A stretch of DNA of 64,000 nucleotides. Origin: Mycobacterium barrassiae. GTDB lineage: Bacteria; Actinomycetota; Actinomycetes; Mycobacteriales; Mycobacteriaceae. The notes beneath the pieces are model-generated. The model was given only the letters and a program-made list of their open reading frames with translations, made no database searches and was not told the DNA's origin. Position numbers and translations under genes: made by a program. Each line of letters begins with the position of its first letter. Within the stretch, counting starts at the first letter, position 1. Where the stretch lies: contig NZ_JACKUK010000023.1 in assembly GCF_025822765.1 (NCBI RefSeq), positions 701,535-765,534 on the forward strand. Reading direction: 5' to 3'. Of the stretch, positions 57,631 through 64,000 are shown piece after piece.

Positions 57631-58073
57631 CCCGACTTGTCCAGACAGAAGGTGTAGGCGTTCATGGTGTCGACCGTTCTCTCGTCCTTGACCACGTCGT
57701 CGATGGTGATCCGGCAGCCGAGGGAATTGCTGTTGCCCTGCGCCATGACGTTGACCAGCACCGCCGGCTGGGTCGTCGTGATGTCGTACCGCCACGGCAG
57801 CAGAACATCTTCGGCGCGTTGGGGTTGGGCGTTGACATCGAGGTAGTTCACCGTCGCCACGGTGCCCGGCGGGCCGAACACCTCGAGAACGACGTGCTTG
57901 GGATTGAAGGGCACGATCTCATCGGCAAGCGCGGCGGCCGTCGAGGTGTCGTGGTTCGAACCGAAGATTCCGTGCAGGCGGTACACCGCGAAACCCGCCA
58001 GAGCTATCACCACGACGGCGACAAGGAGCATCCAGTTTCGACCAAGAAGGCGACCCACTGAAAACCCCTGCAC
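57627..58073 (-). CDS. MmpS-family membrane accessory protein
   Basis: This 148-residue protein has one N-terminal membrane helix (LGRNWMLLVAVVVIALAGFAVYRL) and an extracytoplasmic beta-sandwich domain with the MmpS pattern VVLEVFGPPGTVATVNYLDVNAQPQRAEDVLLPWRYDITTTQPAVLVNVMAQGNSNSLGCRITIDDVV. Two Cys (GCRIT and YTFCLDK) probably form a disulfide. MmpS proteins assist MmpL in export. GTG start; it is 145 bases downstream of the TetR stop, and the gap contains two palindromes. Confidence 0.92.
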   Translation of the reverse strand: MQGFSVGRLLGRNWMLLVAVVVIALAGFAVYRLHGIFGSNHDTSTAAALADEIVPFNPKHVVLEVFGPPGTVATVNYLDVNAQPQRAEDVLLPWRYDITTTQPAVLVNVMAQGNSNSLGCRITIDDVVKDERTVDTMNAYTFCLDKSG

Positions 58074-58143
58074 CCGTCAGCCTTTCGATACCTACGACAC
58101 GAGGGTCAGACCGTGCACAACCCTATTTCAGTCAGGCGGTATG

Positions 58144-58174
58144 TCAACGTAGTTGAGAGTACGGTACGGTACCG
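58144..58174. promoter_or_regulatory. Two palindromes upstream of mmpS-mmpL
   Basis: TCAAC-GTA-GTTGA (58144-58156) and CGGTAC-G-GTACCG (58162-58174) lie in the 145-base gap between the TetR stop and the mmpS start. TetR regulators of MmpS/MmpL efflux operons typically bind such sites in the adjoining promoter. The site is 71-101 bases before mmpS, fitting repression of a promoter in between. Confidence 0.6.
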
Positions 58175-58218
58175 GACAGCACAAGGGAGTCTGGGCGCCC
58201 ATCCGCGCGCGCAAACAA

Positions 58219-58815
58219 CTAGCTGTTCAGACGGGTCAGGCTGGGAATAATCACGTCGTCGACAAGCGATTGGACCGTGCGTCGACTTGGCGGTCGCCCC
58301 GAAAAAATAGACCGGAAGATGAGATAGCCCGGCATCACATCCCAGAGTTCCTCGCTGACGGCCTCCGCGTCGATCTCGCCACGTTCGACGGCTTGCGCCA
58401 GGATGTGTTTGAACAGGGCCTTGCGTTGATTCAGGAATTCGTGCTGCATCACGTCGTTGAGTGCGGGGTTGCGTGCCACTTCGACCATGACCGCCCGCAT
58501 GGTGCTGGCGTGAGTGCGGGCCTGATCGCAGATCACCTCCCCCAACTGCAGGAGGTCGCCGCGCAGGCTGCCGGTCTCCGGGGCGACCGCGACGTGGCGC
58601 ACACCTTCGATGAACGCCGCCAACACCAGCTCGGCCTTCGTCGGCCAGCGCCGATACACCGTCGCTTTGCTGGCCCGCGCGGCGGCGGCGACAGCGTCCA
58701 CGGTCAGCCCGTCGTAGCCCGCTTCCTGCAGCAACCGCAACGTCACAGCAAGGAGTTCGGCCTCCCGCGGGGACCACGGCGAGGACTCCACACCGCGAGC
58801 GGCACTCCTGGTCAT
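58219..58815 (-). CDS. TetR/AcrR family regulator of the mmpS-mmpL operon
   Basis: This 198-residue protein has the helix-turn-helix ELLAVTLRLLQEAGYDGLTVDAVAAAARASKATVYRRWPTKAELVLAAFIEG, with the ATVYRRWPTKAEL recognition helix typical of the AcrR subgroup, and a helical ligand domain. It lies upstream of mmpS in the same direction, the layout of autoregulated efflux operons in mycobacteria. Its own start looks leaderless: TAGGGT (58827-58822 on the minus strand) ends six bases before the ATG at 58815. Confidence 0.88.
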   Translation of the reverse strand: MTRSAARGVESSPWSPREAELLAVTLRLLQEAGYDGLTVDAVAAAARASKATVYRRWPTKAELVLAAFIEGVRHVAVAPETGSLRGDLLQLGEVICDQARTHASTMRAVMVEVARNPALNDVMQHEFLNQRKALFKHILAQAVERGEIDAEAVSEELWDVMPGYLIFRSIFSGRPPSRRTVQSLVDDVIIPSLTRLNS

Positions 58816-58879
58816 CGCACCACCCTAAATCGGTGCAAGTCATATAGACCAACACCTGCCCCACTCCGGTCGTTGGCAC

Positions 58880-58900
58880 ACATATGAAATTCCTATGAGG
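58880..58900 (+). promoter_or_regulatory. Response-regulator-like direct repeat, copy 1
   Basis: ACATATGA-N5-CTATGAGG: the core (T/C)TATGA repeats with an 11-base period, as expected for two OmpR-type subunits on one DNA face. It is 39 bases upstream of the response regulator GTG (58939). The same arrangement is found at 61571-61590. Confidence 0.6.
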
Positions 58901-58938
58901 ATCCTGCCGGTGCGCTGTGAGGCGGCGAGAATGGTTAC

Positions 58939-59706
58939 GTGACGTCTGCGCCTGTCGGAAACCGCGGGCCCCGTCGCGCCGTCCTAGGGCAACTGCCGCG
59001 GAAGTATCGCGCCGACGGGTCCGCGATTCGTGTGCTGCTGGTCGACGACGAACGCGCACTGACGAACCTGGTGCGCATGGCGCTGCAGTACGAGGGGTGG
59101 GATATCGAGGTCGCCCACAACGCAGCCGAAGCCGTCGACAAGTACCGGGCAAACGCGCCCGACGTCATCGTCCTCGACATCATGCTGCCCGACATGGACG
59201 GGTTGGGCGTGCTGGCGCAAATCCGCGATTCCGACAACTACACGCCCATCCTGTTTCTGACCGCACGCGATTCGGTGGCCGATCGCGTCAACGGGTTGAC
59301 CGCCGGCGGTGACGACTACATGACGAAGCCGTTCTCGCTCGAAGAGCTGGTTGCGCGGCTGCGTGGACTCATACGCCGGTCCGCCTACCTCACGCCCGCC
59401 GATGACGAGTCGCTGACCGTCGGCGACCTCACGCTTGATGTCGCCAGCCGCGAAGTGACCCGCGGCGGGGTGCCGATCGCCTTGACCTCCACCGAGTTCG
59501 AGTTGTTGCGGTTCCTGATGCGAAATCAACGACGCGCCTTGAGCCGTGAAGAGATTCTGCAGCGGGTATGGAACTACGACTTTGGCGGGCGGTCGAGCAT
59601 CGTCGATCTCTACGTGTCGTATCTGCGCAAGAAGATCGACGCGACTCACGAACCGATGATCCACACCGTGCGCGGGGTGGGATACATGCTGCGGCAACCG
59701 GAATGA
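58939..59706 (+). CDS. OmpR-family two-component response regulator
   Basis: This 255-residue regulator has a receiver domain (RVLLVDDERAL with acidic pair D36/D37, phosphoacceptor D80 in VIVLDIMLPDMDG, T108 and K130 in TKPFS) and a C-terminal winged helix (LTVGDLTLDVASREVTRGGVPIALTSTEFELLRFLMRNQRRALSREEILQRVWNYDFGGRSSIVDLYVSYLRKKID). It has the typical TrcR/PhoP/MprA mycobacterial layout, with an N-terminal extension of about 30 residues. The sensor kinase starts in its stop codon (ATGA), so the pair is a two-component system. The start is a GTG. Confidence 0.93.
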   Translation: MTSAPVGNRGPRRAVLGQLPRKYRADGSAIRVLLVDDERALTNLVRMALQYEGWDIEVAHNAAEAVDKYRANAPDVIVLDIMLPDMDGLGVLAQIRDSDNYTPILFLTARDSVADRVNGLTAGGDDYMTKPFSLEELVARLRGLIRRSAYLTPADDESLTVGDLTLDVASREVTRGGVPIALTSTEFELLRFLMRNQRRALSREEILQRVWNYDFGGRSSIVDLYVSYLRKKIDATHEPMIHTVRGVGYMLRQPE

Positions 59707-61208
59707 AGCAGCCCTGGCGCCAGTGGACTCTGCTGCGGCAACTCGTCGTCGGCGTTTCGGCAGTGGTCATGGTCGCGTTGGTCGTCGTGGGAACAATGTC
59801 GGTGGTGACGCTGCGGTCCTCGGTGCTCGGCATCATCGACACCCAGTTAGCCGGTGCCGCAGACGGTTTCAGTCAGTCGGTGACGAAGTTCCGGATCACG
59901 CCACAGTCCAACGGTGAGCTCCCGCCGCCGGGAGACATGAAACCGCTCACGCAGCTCGTCGGGCAGGCCGAAGGCAATGTCGTCGCGTTGATCCAGGGCG
60001 GCAAGGTCGTCGATTCGGCCTACTTTGTCGACGGTGAGGCGCGGCCGGCACCACAGCAGGCCCTCGACGCGATCGCTGCCGCTGCTGACGAGGGCCCGGC
60101 GGCACAAACCATCGAGCTACCCGGGCTGGGGTGGTACCGGATGGTCAGCCAGCCCGGGGACGGCGACGAGGTGCTCGTGACGGGGGTTTCGCGGACCCCG
60201 GCGTGGAACGCGATGGTGCGCGAAACCGTGACCGTGTCCGTGATGACCGCGCTGGCGTTGTTGGTCACCGCGCTGAGCACGGTGGCCATCGTGCGGTTTG
60301 CCCTACGCCCGCTGCGTCGGGTGTCCGCGACGGCGGCCGAGGTCGCGACCCTTCCGCTGGACCGCGACAACTTCGCGATCACACCGCGGGTACCGGTGCA
60401 GGACACGGATCCGCGCACCGAGGTCGGACTCGTCGGCGACACGCTCAACCGCCTGCTCGATCACGTCGAACGTGCGCTGGCCGACGTCGCCGCCTCGGAT
60501 CGGCGGATGCGTCAGTTCATCACCGACGCCAGCCACGAACTACGCACACCGCTGGCGGCCATTCACGGCTACGCGGAACTGACCCGGCAGGACAGCGCGG
60601 TGTTGCCCGAGACCACCGAGTATTCGCTGGCGCGCATCGAGGCCGAAGCGCACCGGATGAGTTCGTTGGTCGCCGACCTGCTGCTGTTGGCACGACTGGA
60701 CGAGGGCCACGATCTCGAGATGACCCGTGTGAACCTCACCGACGTGGTGACCGATGCGGTCAACGATGCGAGGGTGGCGGCACCGTCGCATCGGTGGCAG
60801 ATCGACGTGCCCGACCGCGCGGTGTGGGTGAGCGGCGACCGGGCGCGGCTGCATCAGATGCTGGCGGTGTTCATGTCCAACGCGCGGGTGCATACCCCGG
60901 AAGGCACGACCGTGACGACAGCAGTGGCGACCGGTCGCTGCGATGACGCCTACGTCGAGGTGTCGGTGTCCGACGACGGCCCAGGAATCGAGGCGGAGCT
61001 GCTGCCCCACTTGTTCGAACGGTTCGTGCGTGCCGACAAGTCGAGATCACGTGAAGCGGGCAGTTTCGGACTGGGCCTATCGATTGCCGCGTCGATCGCG
61101 GAAGCGCACGGAGGAACGGTGCAGGCCCGATCCGGCTCTGGACATACCACTTTCAGTGTGCGCCTGCCAACCGCAGTCGCAATGGCTCAGCACGCCACAT
61201 CGACGTAA
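59703..61208 (+). CDS. Sensor histidine kinase of the two-component system
   Basis: This 501-residue kinase has TM1 (about 15-36), an extracytoplasmic sensor loop of about 140 residues, TM2 (about 178-200), a HAMP linker and a HisKA dimerisation domain with H278 in FITDASHELRTPLAAIHGYAE. The HATPase_c domain has N (MSNARVHTPEGT), G1 (DDGPGI), F (LFERFVR) and G2 (GLGLSIAAS) boxes. The length and form are those of TrcS-type mycobacterial kinases. The signal is unknown. The next gene on the opposite strand overlaps its 3' end by 22 bases. Confidence 0.93.
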   Translation: MKQPWRQWTLLRQLVVGVSAVVMVALVVVGTMSVVTLRSSVLGIIDTQLAGAADGFSQSVTKFRITPQSNGELPPPGDMKPLTQLVGQAEGNVVALIQGGKVVDSAYFVDGEARPAPQQALDAIAAAADEGPAAQTIELPGLGWYRMVSQPGDGDEVLVTGVSRTPAWNAMVRETVTVSVMTALALLVTALSTVAIVRFALRPLRRVSATAAEVATLPLDRDNFAITPRVPVQDTDPRTEVGLVGDTLNRLLDHVERALADVAASDRRMRQFITDASHELRTPLAAIHGYAELTRQDSAVLPETTEYSLARIEAEAHRMSSLVADLLLLARLDEGHDLEMTRVNLTDVVTDAVNDARVAAPSHRWQIDVPDRAVWVSGDRARLHQMLAVFMSNARVHTPEGTTVTTAVATGRCDDAYVEVSVSDDGPGIEAELLPHLFERFVRADKSRSREAGSFGLGLSIAASIAEAHGGTVQARSGSGHTTFSVRLPTAVAMAQHATST

Positions 61209-61483
61209 ACGGTGTCCGAGATGATCAGCGGTTTGATGTCGCTGCCTCGGGTGTCCATGATTTGGTGAGTAACCCCCGGACGTACTGCGGTGACAGAGCA
61301 ATTCGACAGCGGCCCGGCGCCGGTCCGGTTGACGATCACGGTGTAACCGCTCGCCTTCAGCGTCTGCACAGTGTCGTCGACCTCGGACGGGCCCGTCGGG
61401 GCTGCGGCGGCGGTGCCGACCAGCACGAGCGCTGACGTCGCCAGGGCGCTCGCGGCGATGCCCACCAACGTAACGTGGCTCAT
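61187..61483 (-). CDS. Small secreted protein, likely target of the two-component system
   Basis: This 98-residue protein begins with a Sec signal peptide (MSHVTLVGIAASALATSALVLVGTAAAA, cut near AAA). The mature part of about 70 residues (PTGPSEVDDTVQTLKASGYTVIVNRTGAGPLSNCSVTAVRPG) resembles small secreted mycobacterial proteins of unknown role, with Cys near the middle (SNC) and at the end (VDVAC) that could pair. ATG at 61483 has TTTGGAGGTTT upstream. A direct-repeat box like that before the response regulator lies 88-107 bases upstream, implying control by that system. Confidence 0.8.
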   Translation of the reverse strand: MSHVTLVGIAASALATSALVLVGTAAAAPTGPSEVDDTVQTLKASGYTVIVNRTGAGPLSNCSVTAVRPGVTHQIMDTRGSDIKPLIISDTVYVDVAC

Positions 61484-61570
61484 GGCGAAACCTCCAAAGA
61501 TGTTGATCTGCTTACACATCCAAAGGTAAGTGCGGCATATACCGATGCCAGATCTTCATAGCGAACACAA

Positions 61571-61590
61571 ACATATGAAGGTGCTATGAA
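61571..61590. promoter_or_regulatory. Response-regulator-like direct repeat, copy 2
   Basis: ACATATGA-N5-CTATGAA repeats the box at 58880-58900 with the same 5-base linker. TTCATAG (reverse complement of CTATGAA) occurs again just before it. It lies 88-107 bases upstream of the small secreted protein gene (minus strand) and beyond the 3' end of the SDR gene, so the secreted protein is the likely target. Confidence 0.6.
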
Positions 61591-61638
61591 AGTGTTGCGG
61601 CGCGACGAGGTTCATCGCCCCTCTTCACGCGCAGCGAT

Positions 61639-62493
61639 TCATTTCGAGCGACCGAACCTCATGAATCGCCACAGGTAGGCGGGCAGGCGCCGAGCGGGAA
61701 CGCTTTGCGGCCAGTCCTTCGCGCGGAAATAGGCGTCGGATCCGCCGTCAACGAATATCACACTGCCGCAAAGGAAGTCCGCTGAGTCCGACAGCATGAA
61801 CACCATCCAGTCGGCGAGATGGCCGGGATCACCGAACCCGCCGACGGGCACCGGGAAGGCATTGACGGCCTTGGCTTGACTTGGCGTCGCGAGTTGCTTC
61901 TCCAGCAGCGGCGTCATGATGGCGCCCGGCGCCAGTGCATTGAGGCGGATACCTTCCCCCGCCCACGGACGGGTGACGGCGGTGCTTCGCACCCAGTGGG
62001 ATACCGCGATCTTGGATGCCGCGTACGCAAGGGTAGGCGCCAAGGGACCGCGAAACCGCAACGAACGTACGGCCTTATCGGCATCGCCGGCCAGCAGCGC
62101 TCGTATCGTGCGCCGCGGCACCAACGGGCTTGTCGTCGTCGAATTGCTCCCGATCACCACCACTTTGGCGCGTCCAGTGGCGGCCAGCGCCGGTCGCCAT
62201 GCCTCCAACAACGTCACCACGCCGAAGTAGTTGACTGCAAAAATGCGGCGCAGACTGTCTGCTCCGGGCGTGGGTCCGATACCGGCCGCCAGGACGGCCC
62301 CATCGAGTCGGTGGTCCGCCGCCGTCAATACGGCGTCGGCCGCCGCCTGCCGACCGTCAGCTGTCGACAGGTCCGCCACGACGTCGGCTTCCTTGACGTC
62401 GACACCGATCACCGTGTGACCGGCAGCCCTGAGCTTCTCGGCCGCCTGACGTCCCATCCCCGACGGCGATCCGGTGACCGCGTACACGCCCAT
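61639..62493 (-). CDS. SDR oxidoreductase, 3-alpha-HSD/carbonyl-reductase-like
   Basis: This 284-residue SDR begins VYAVTGSPSGMGRQAAEKLRAAGHTVIGVDVKEADVVADLST, the short N-terminus and GMG motif of the 3-alpha-hydroxysteroid dehydrogenase/carbonyl reductase-like group. The Ser is in VIGSNSTT, and LAYAASKIAVSHW gives YxxxK. A long C-terminal extension (KDWPQSVPARRLPAYLWRFMRFGRSK) is basic and amphipathic and may associate with the membrane. The substrate is probably a steroid or other cyclic alcohol/ketone. Confidence 0.85.
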   Translation of the reverse strand: MGVYAVTGSPSGMGRQAAEKLRAAGHTVIGVDVKEADVVADLSTADGRQAAADAVLTAADHRLDGAVLAAGIGPTPGADSLRRIFAVNYFGVVTLLEAWRPALAATGRAKVVVIGSNSTTTSPLVPRRTIRALLAGDADKAVRSLRFRGPLAPTLAYAASKIAVSHWVRSTAVTRPWAGEGIRLNALAPGAIMTPLLEKQLATPSQAKAVNAFPVPVGGFGDPGHLADWMVFMLSDSADFLCGSVIFVDGGSDAYFRAKDWPQSVPARRLPAYLWRFMRFGRSK

Positions 62494-62582
62494 TCCACTT
62501 GTCCCCTAGCGTCGCCGTTTAGCCCGCTGCGCGCGTGCCAGCGTCGACCGGAAGCGTAGCGGCAGCGCTCGCTTCGCCGGCG

Positions 62583-64000
62583 TCACCCCTGGGCCTGCAC
62601 GCGCCCGCCGGTCGGCGACGTGACGGTGACGGGGACGTCGTCCTCCCAGGGCTGACGTACCACGAGATCGGCGACGTCGAAGGTACCGCGCTCGAACTCG
62701 CCGGTCGCGGCGTCGACGAGGCGGTACTGCTGGCGCTGCCGGTGGATCGGTTGGCCGTCGATGATGATGACGCGGACCTCGCCTGGCTCGAAGTGGCAGC
62801 GCTTCTGCAGTGCACGCACCAGGTTCTCGTTGTGCAGATGCCCGTCGCCGAAGCTCCAGCCGAGGGCGTAGGCGGCCACCATCTCACCCTCCACCACGGC
62901 GTAGTCGTCCTCGCGCCCGGGCGGCATGACGCGATTCAACAAGGTGATCACCGCGCGACCATGGGCGTACATCGCCCGGAAGGCCAGACCGCGGTGCATG
63001 CTGATGTCGGCGTTCTCCGGGCCGACGAGTCGTTCGAGCTGTTTGTGCTGCAGCATTCCCAAACCGATCCGTTGGGCATGGATCTTGTTCGTCGCCGATT
63101 CGGTCAGGCACCACGTCAAGATGTCCCAGTTTCCGGCGTAATACCGCATGCCCGGCAGGAACGACACCGCGGGCGGATGTAGGTTGCCCACCACGATCGC
63201 CGTCACGATCACAGCCATCAGCGCCACGACGAGCCACGGATGCTCGAGATCCCCAAGCCCGAGTCCGGCGTGGGCGACGAACAACGACCCGACGCCGAAG
63301 ATCATGAAGACGTTCCATTCCAGCGGCACTCCGAGCGGAATCGCCGTCAGGATCACCAGATGGAAGATCACCATCACGATCGCGGCGACCGCGGTCACGG
63401 TGCCGCCGTGGGAGAAGAACAACACCAGCGGTACGCCCATCTCGATGACGGTGCCGCCGTGGGCGAGCAGTCCCGGAATGATGCTCGGCTGAACATCGTC
63501 TGGATAGTGGCGATAGAGCGACTTGCGCAACCACCGAGAGCGAATCAGCGGGCTGTTACCCATCATGGTCGCCACCACGTAGGGAAAGTGTTTGTTCAGT
63601 TTCGACGTCGCGGCGCCGATCCAGATGGCGACCATGACCAGCTTCGCCGCGACGATCATGTCGACACCGGGGAACAGGAACGTCACCGTCAGCGCGCCGT
63701 AAACCTCGCCGCGGCAGGCCAGGAAGATGAGCTTGTCCCGCAGGCTCACGACCGCGAGCAGCATCAGGATGAGCGCGATGTTCCAGGTCGACAGCACCCC
63801 CACCGTCGTGTTCAGCGCCGGAATCGGCCCGTTCCCATCCGAACACAGCGCGTAGAGTGTCGCCGCCAGCAGGCCCCCGTACAGCAACACTTCGAACAGG
63901 GTGCGGCGATCACCGCCCGTGAACGGAATCCACCGGGACCATGGCGGCACCCGCAGGGTGCCGGCGCGGAGCCAATACAGCACCGACCCCATCGGTGGCT
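62583..64000 (-). CDS. DUF3556 multi-pass membrane protein (5' end beyond window)
   Basis: The frame is open to the window edge on the minus strand and reads PPMGSVLYWLRAGTLRVPPWSRWIPFTGGDRRTLFEVLLYGG, which matches the middle of mycobacterial DUF3556 proteins of about 580 residues rather than their N-terminus. The ATG at 63992 is therefore internal. It has several membrane helices (GVLSTWNIALILMLLAVVSL, AKLVMVAIWIGAATSKLNKHFPYVV, AVAAIVMVIFHLVILTAIPLG) and then a soluble C-terminal domain (MSFLPGMRYYAGNWDILTWCLTES..). The function is unknown; the family is restricted mainly to mycobacteria and relatives. Confidence 0.85.
   Translation of the reverse strand, partial: PPMGSVLYWLRAGTLRVPPWSRWIPFTGGDRRTLFEVLLYGGLLAATLYALCSDGNGPIPALNTTVGVLSTWNIALILMLLAVVSLRDKLIFLACRGEVYGALTVTFLFPGVDMIVAAKLVMVAIWIGAATSKLNKHFPYVVATMMGNSPLIRSRWLRKSLYRHYPDDVQPSIIPGLLAHGGTVIEMGVPLVLFFSHGGTVTAVAAIVMVIFHLVILTAIPLGVPLEWNVFMIFGVGSLFVAHAGLGLGDLEHPWLVVALMAVIVTAIVVGNLHPPAVSFLPGMRYYAGNWDILTWCLTESATNKIHAQRIGLGMLQHKQLERLVGPENADISMHRGLAFRAMYAHGRAVITLLNRVMPPGREDDYAVVEGEMVAAYALGWSFGDGHLHNENLVRALQKRCHFEPGEVRVIIIDGQPIHRQRQQYRLVDAATGEFERGTFDVADLVVRQPWEDDVPVTVTSPTGGRVQAQG

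Noticed and set aside
54728-58218. Mobile-element origin of the mmpS-mmpL block
   Set aside because: No transposase, integrase, direct repeats or composition break; gene packing is normal for the chromosome.
1-64000. CRISPR array, tRNA or rRNA genes
   Set aside because: No regularly spaced repeats were seen, and reading the intergenic gaps I found no cloverleaf-like or rRNA-like sequence; a tRNAscan/Infernal run would settle this.

Overview
The window reads as a chromosomal segment of an environmental, probably fast-growing mycobacterium (Mycolicibacterium/Mycobacterium). The grounds are high GC, many GTG starts, an MmpS/MmpL pair plus two further MmpL-type transporters, a mycofactocin-coupled SDR, F420-type LLM and deazaflavin-dependent enzymes, an R2lox protein that matches the M. 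tuberculosis protein residue for residue at the metal site, and a DUF3556 membrane protein. I see no rRNA, tRNA, CRISPR array, IS element, phage gene or replication origin. Coding density is very high. No gene-free stretch exceeds 300 bases; the longest are 27964-28242 and 32696-32942, and both hold candidate operators.

Layout. 1-5000: end of an LLM oxidoreductase, a TVP38-type membrane protein, R2lox, a divergent DUF35/thiolase-like pair, and a LOG-family protein with an SDR. 5158-6607: nitrilase-DUF302 operon. 6604-11367 (minus): tight six-gene catabolic operon (Rieske oxygenase, small unknown, TauD dioxygenase, LLM, CMD, LLM), divergent from a LysR regulator that is followed by an EthD protein. 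12.9-15.2 kb: small F420-type, esterase and VOC genes. 15.3-19.5 kb: a stand-alone SigF-type sigma factor with a consensus SigF promoter, followed by an MMPL transporter fused to an FHA domain. 19.6-25 kb: DHFR-like protein and four hydrolase or exported proteins; two of the hydrolases share an upstream 18-bp motif. 25.1-31 kb: MmpL, SDR, PhoU, YwaF-type protein. 31.2-37.6 kb: lipoprotein-like hydrolase, then a KstR-like TetR divergent from an amidohydrolase / fused acyl-CoA dehydrogenase / amidohydrolase operon. 37.6-42.5 kb: small envelope proteins, OsmC, LimB-like LLM, HspR-like MerR, PAS-ANTAR regulator, SDR. 42.5-45.8 kb (minus): SDR-sulfotransferase-DUF1214 operon. 45.8-52.8 kb: VOC, TesB thioesterase, mycofactocin SDR, D-aminoacylase-type deacylase, a second Rieske oxygenase, TetR, NTF2-like. 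52.9-54.7 kb: MFS transporter and nucleoside deaminase. 54.7-58.8 kb (minus): TetR-MmpS-MmpL. 58.9-61.5 kb: OmpR-type two-component system and a small secreted protein that shares a response-regulator-like box. 61.6-64 kb: SDR and DUF3556 protein cut by the window end.

Overall this is accessory lipid, steroid and xenobiotic catabolism mixed with envelope export. Each catabolic block carries its own regulator (LysR, two TetR), usually with a palindrome in the divergent promoter. The features I would look at first are the MMPL-FHA fusion beside the SigF-type gene, the LysR-controlled Rieske/TauD/LLM operon, the shared two-component box, and three long inverted repeats at 3' gene ends.
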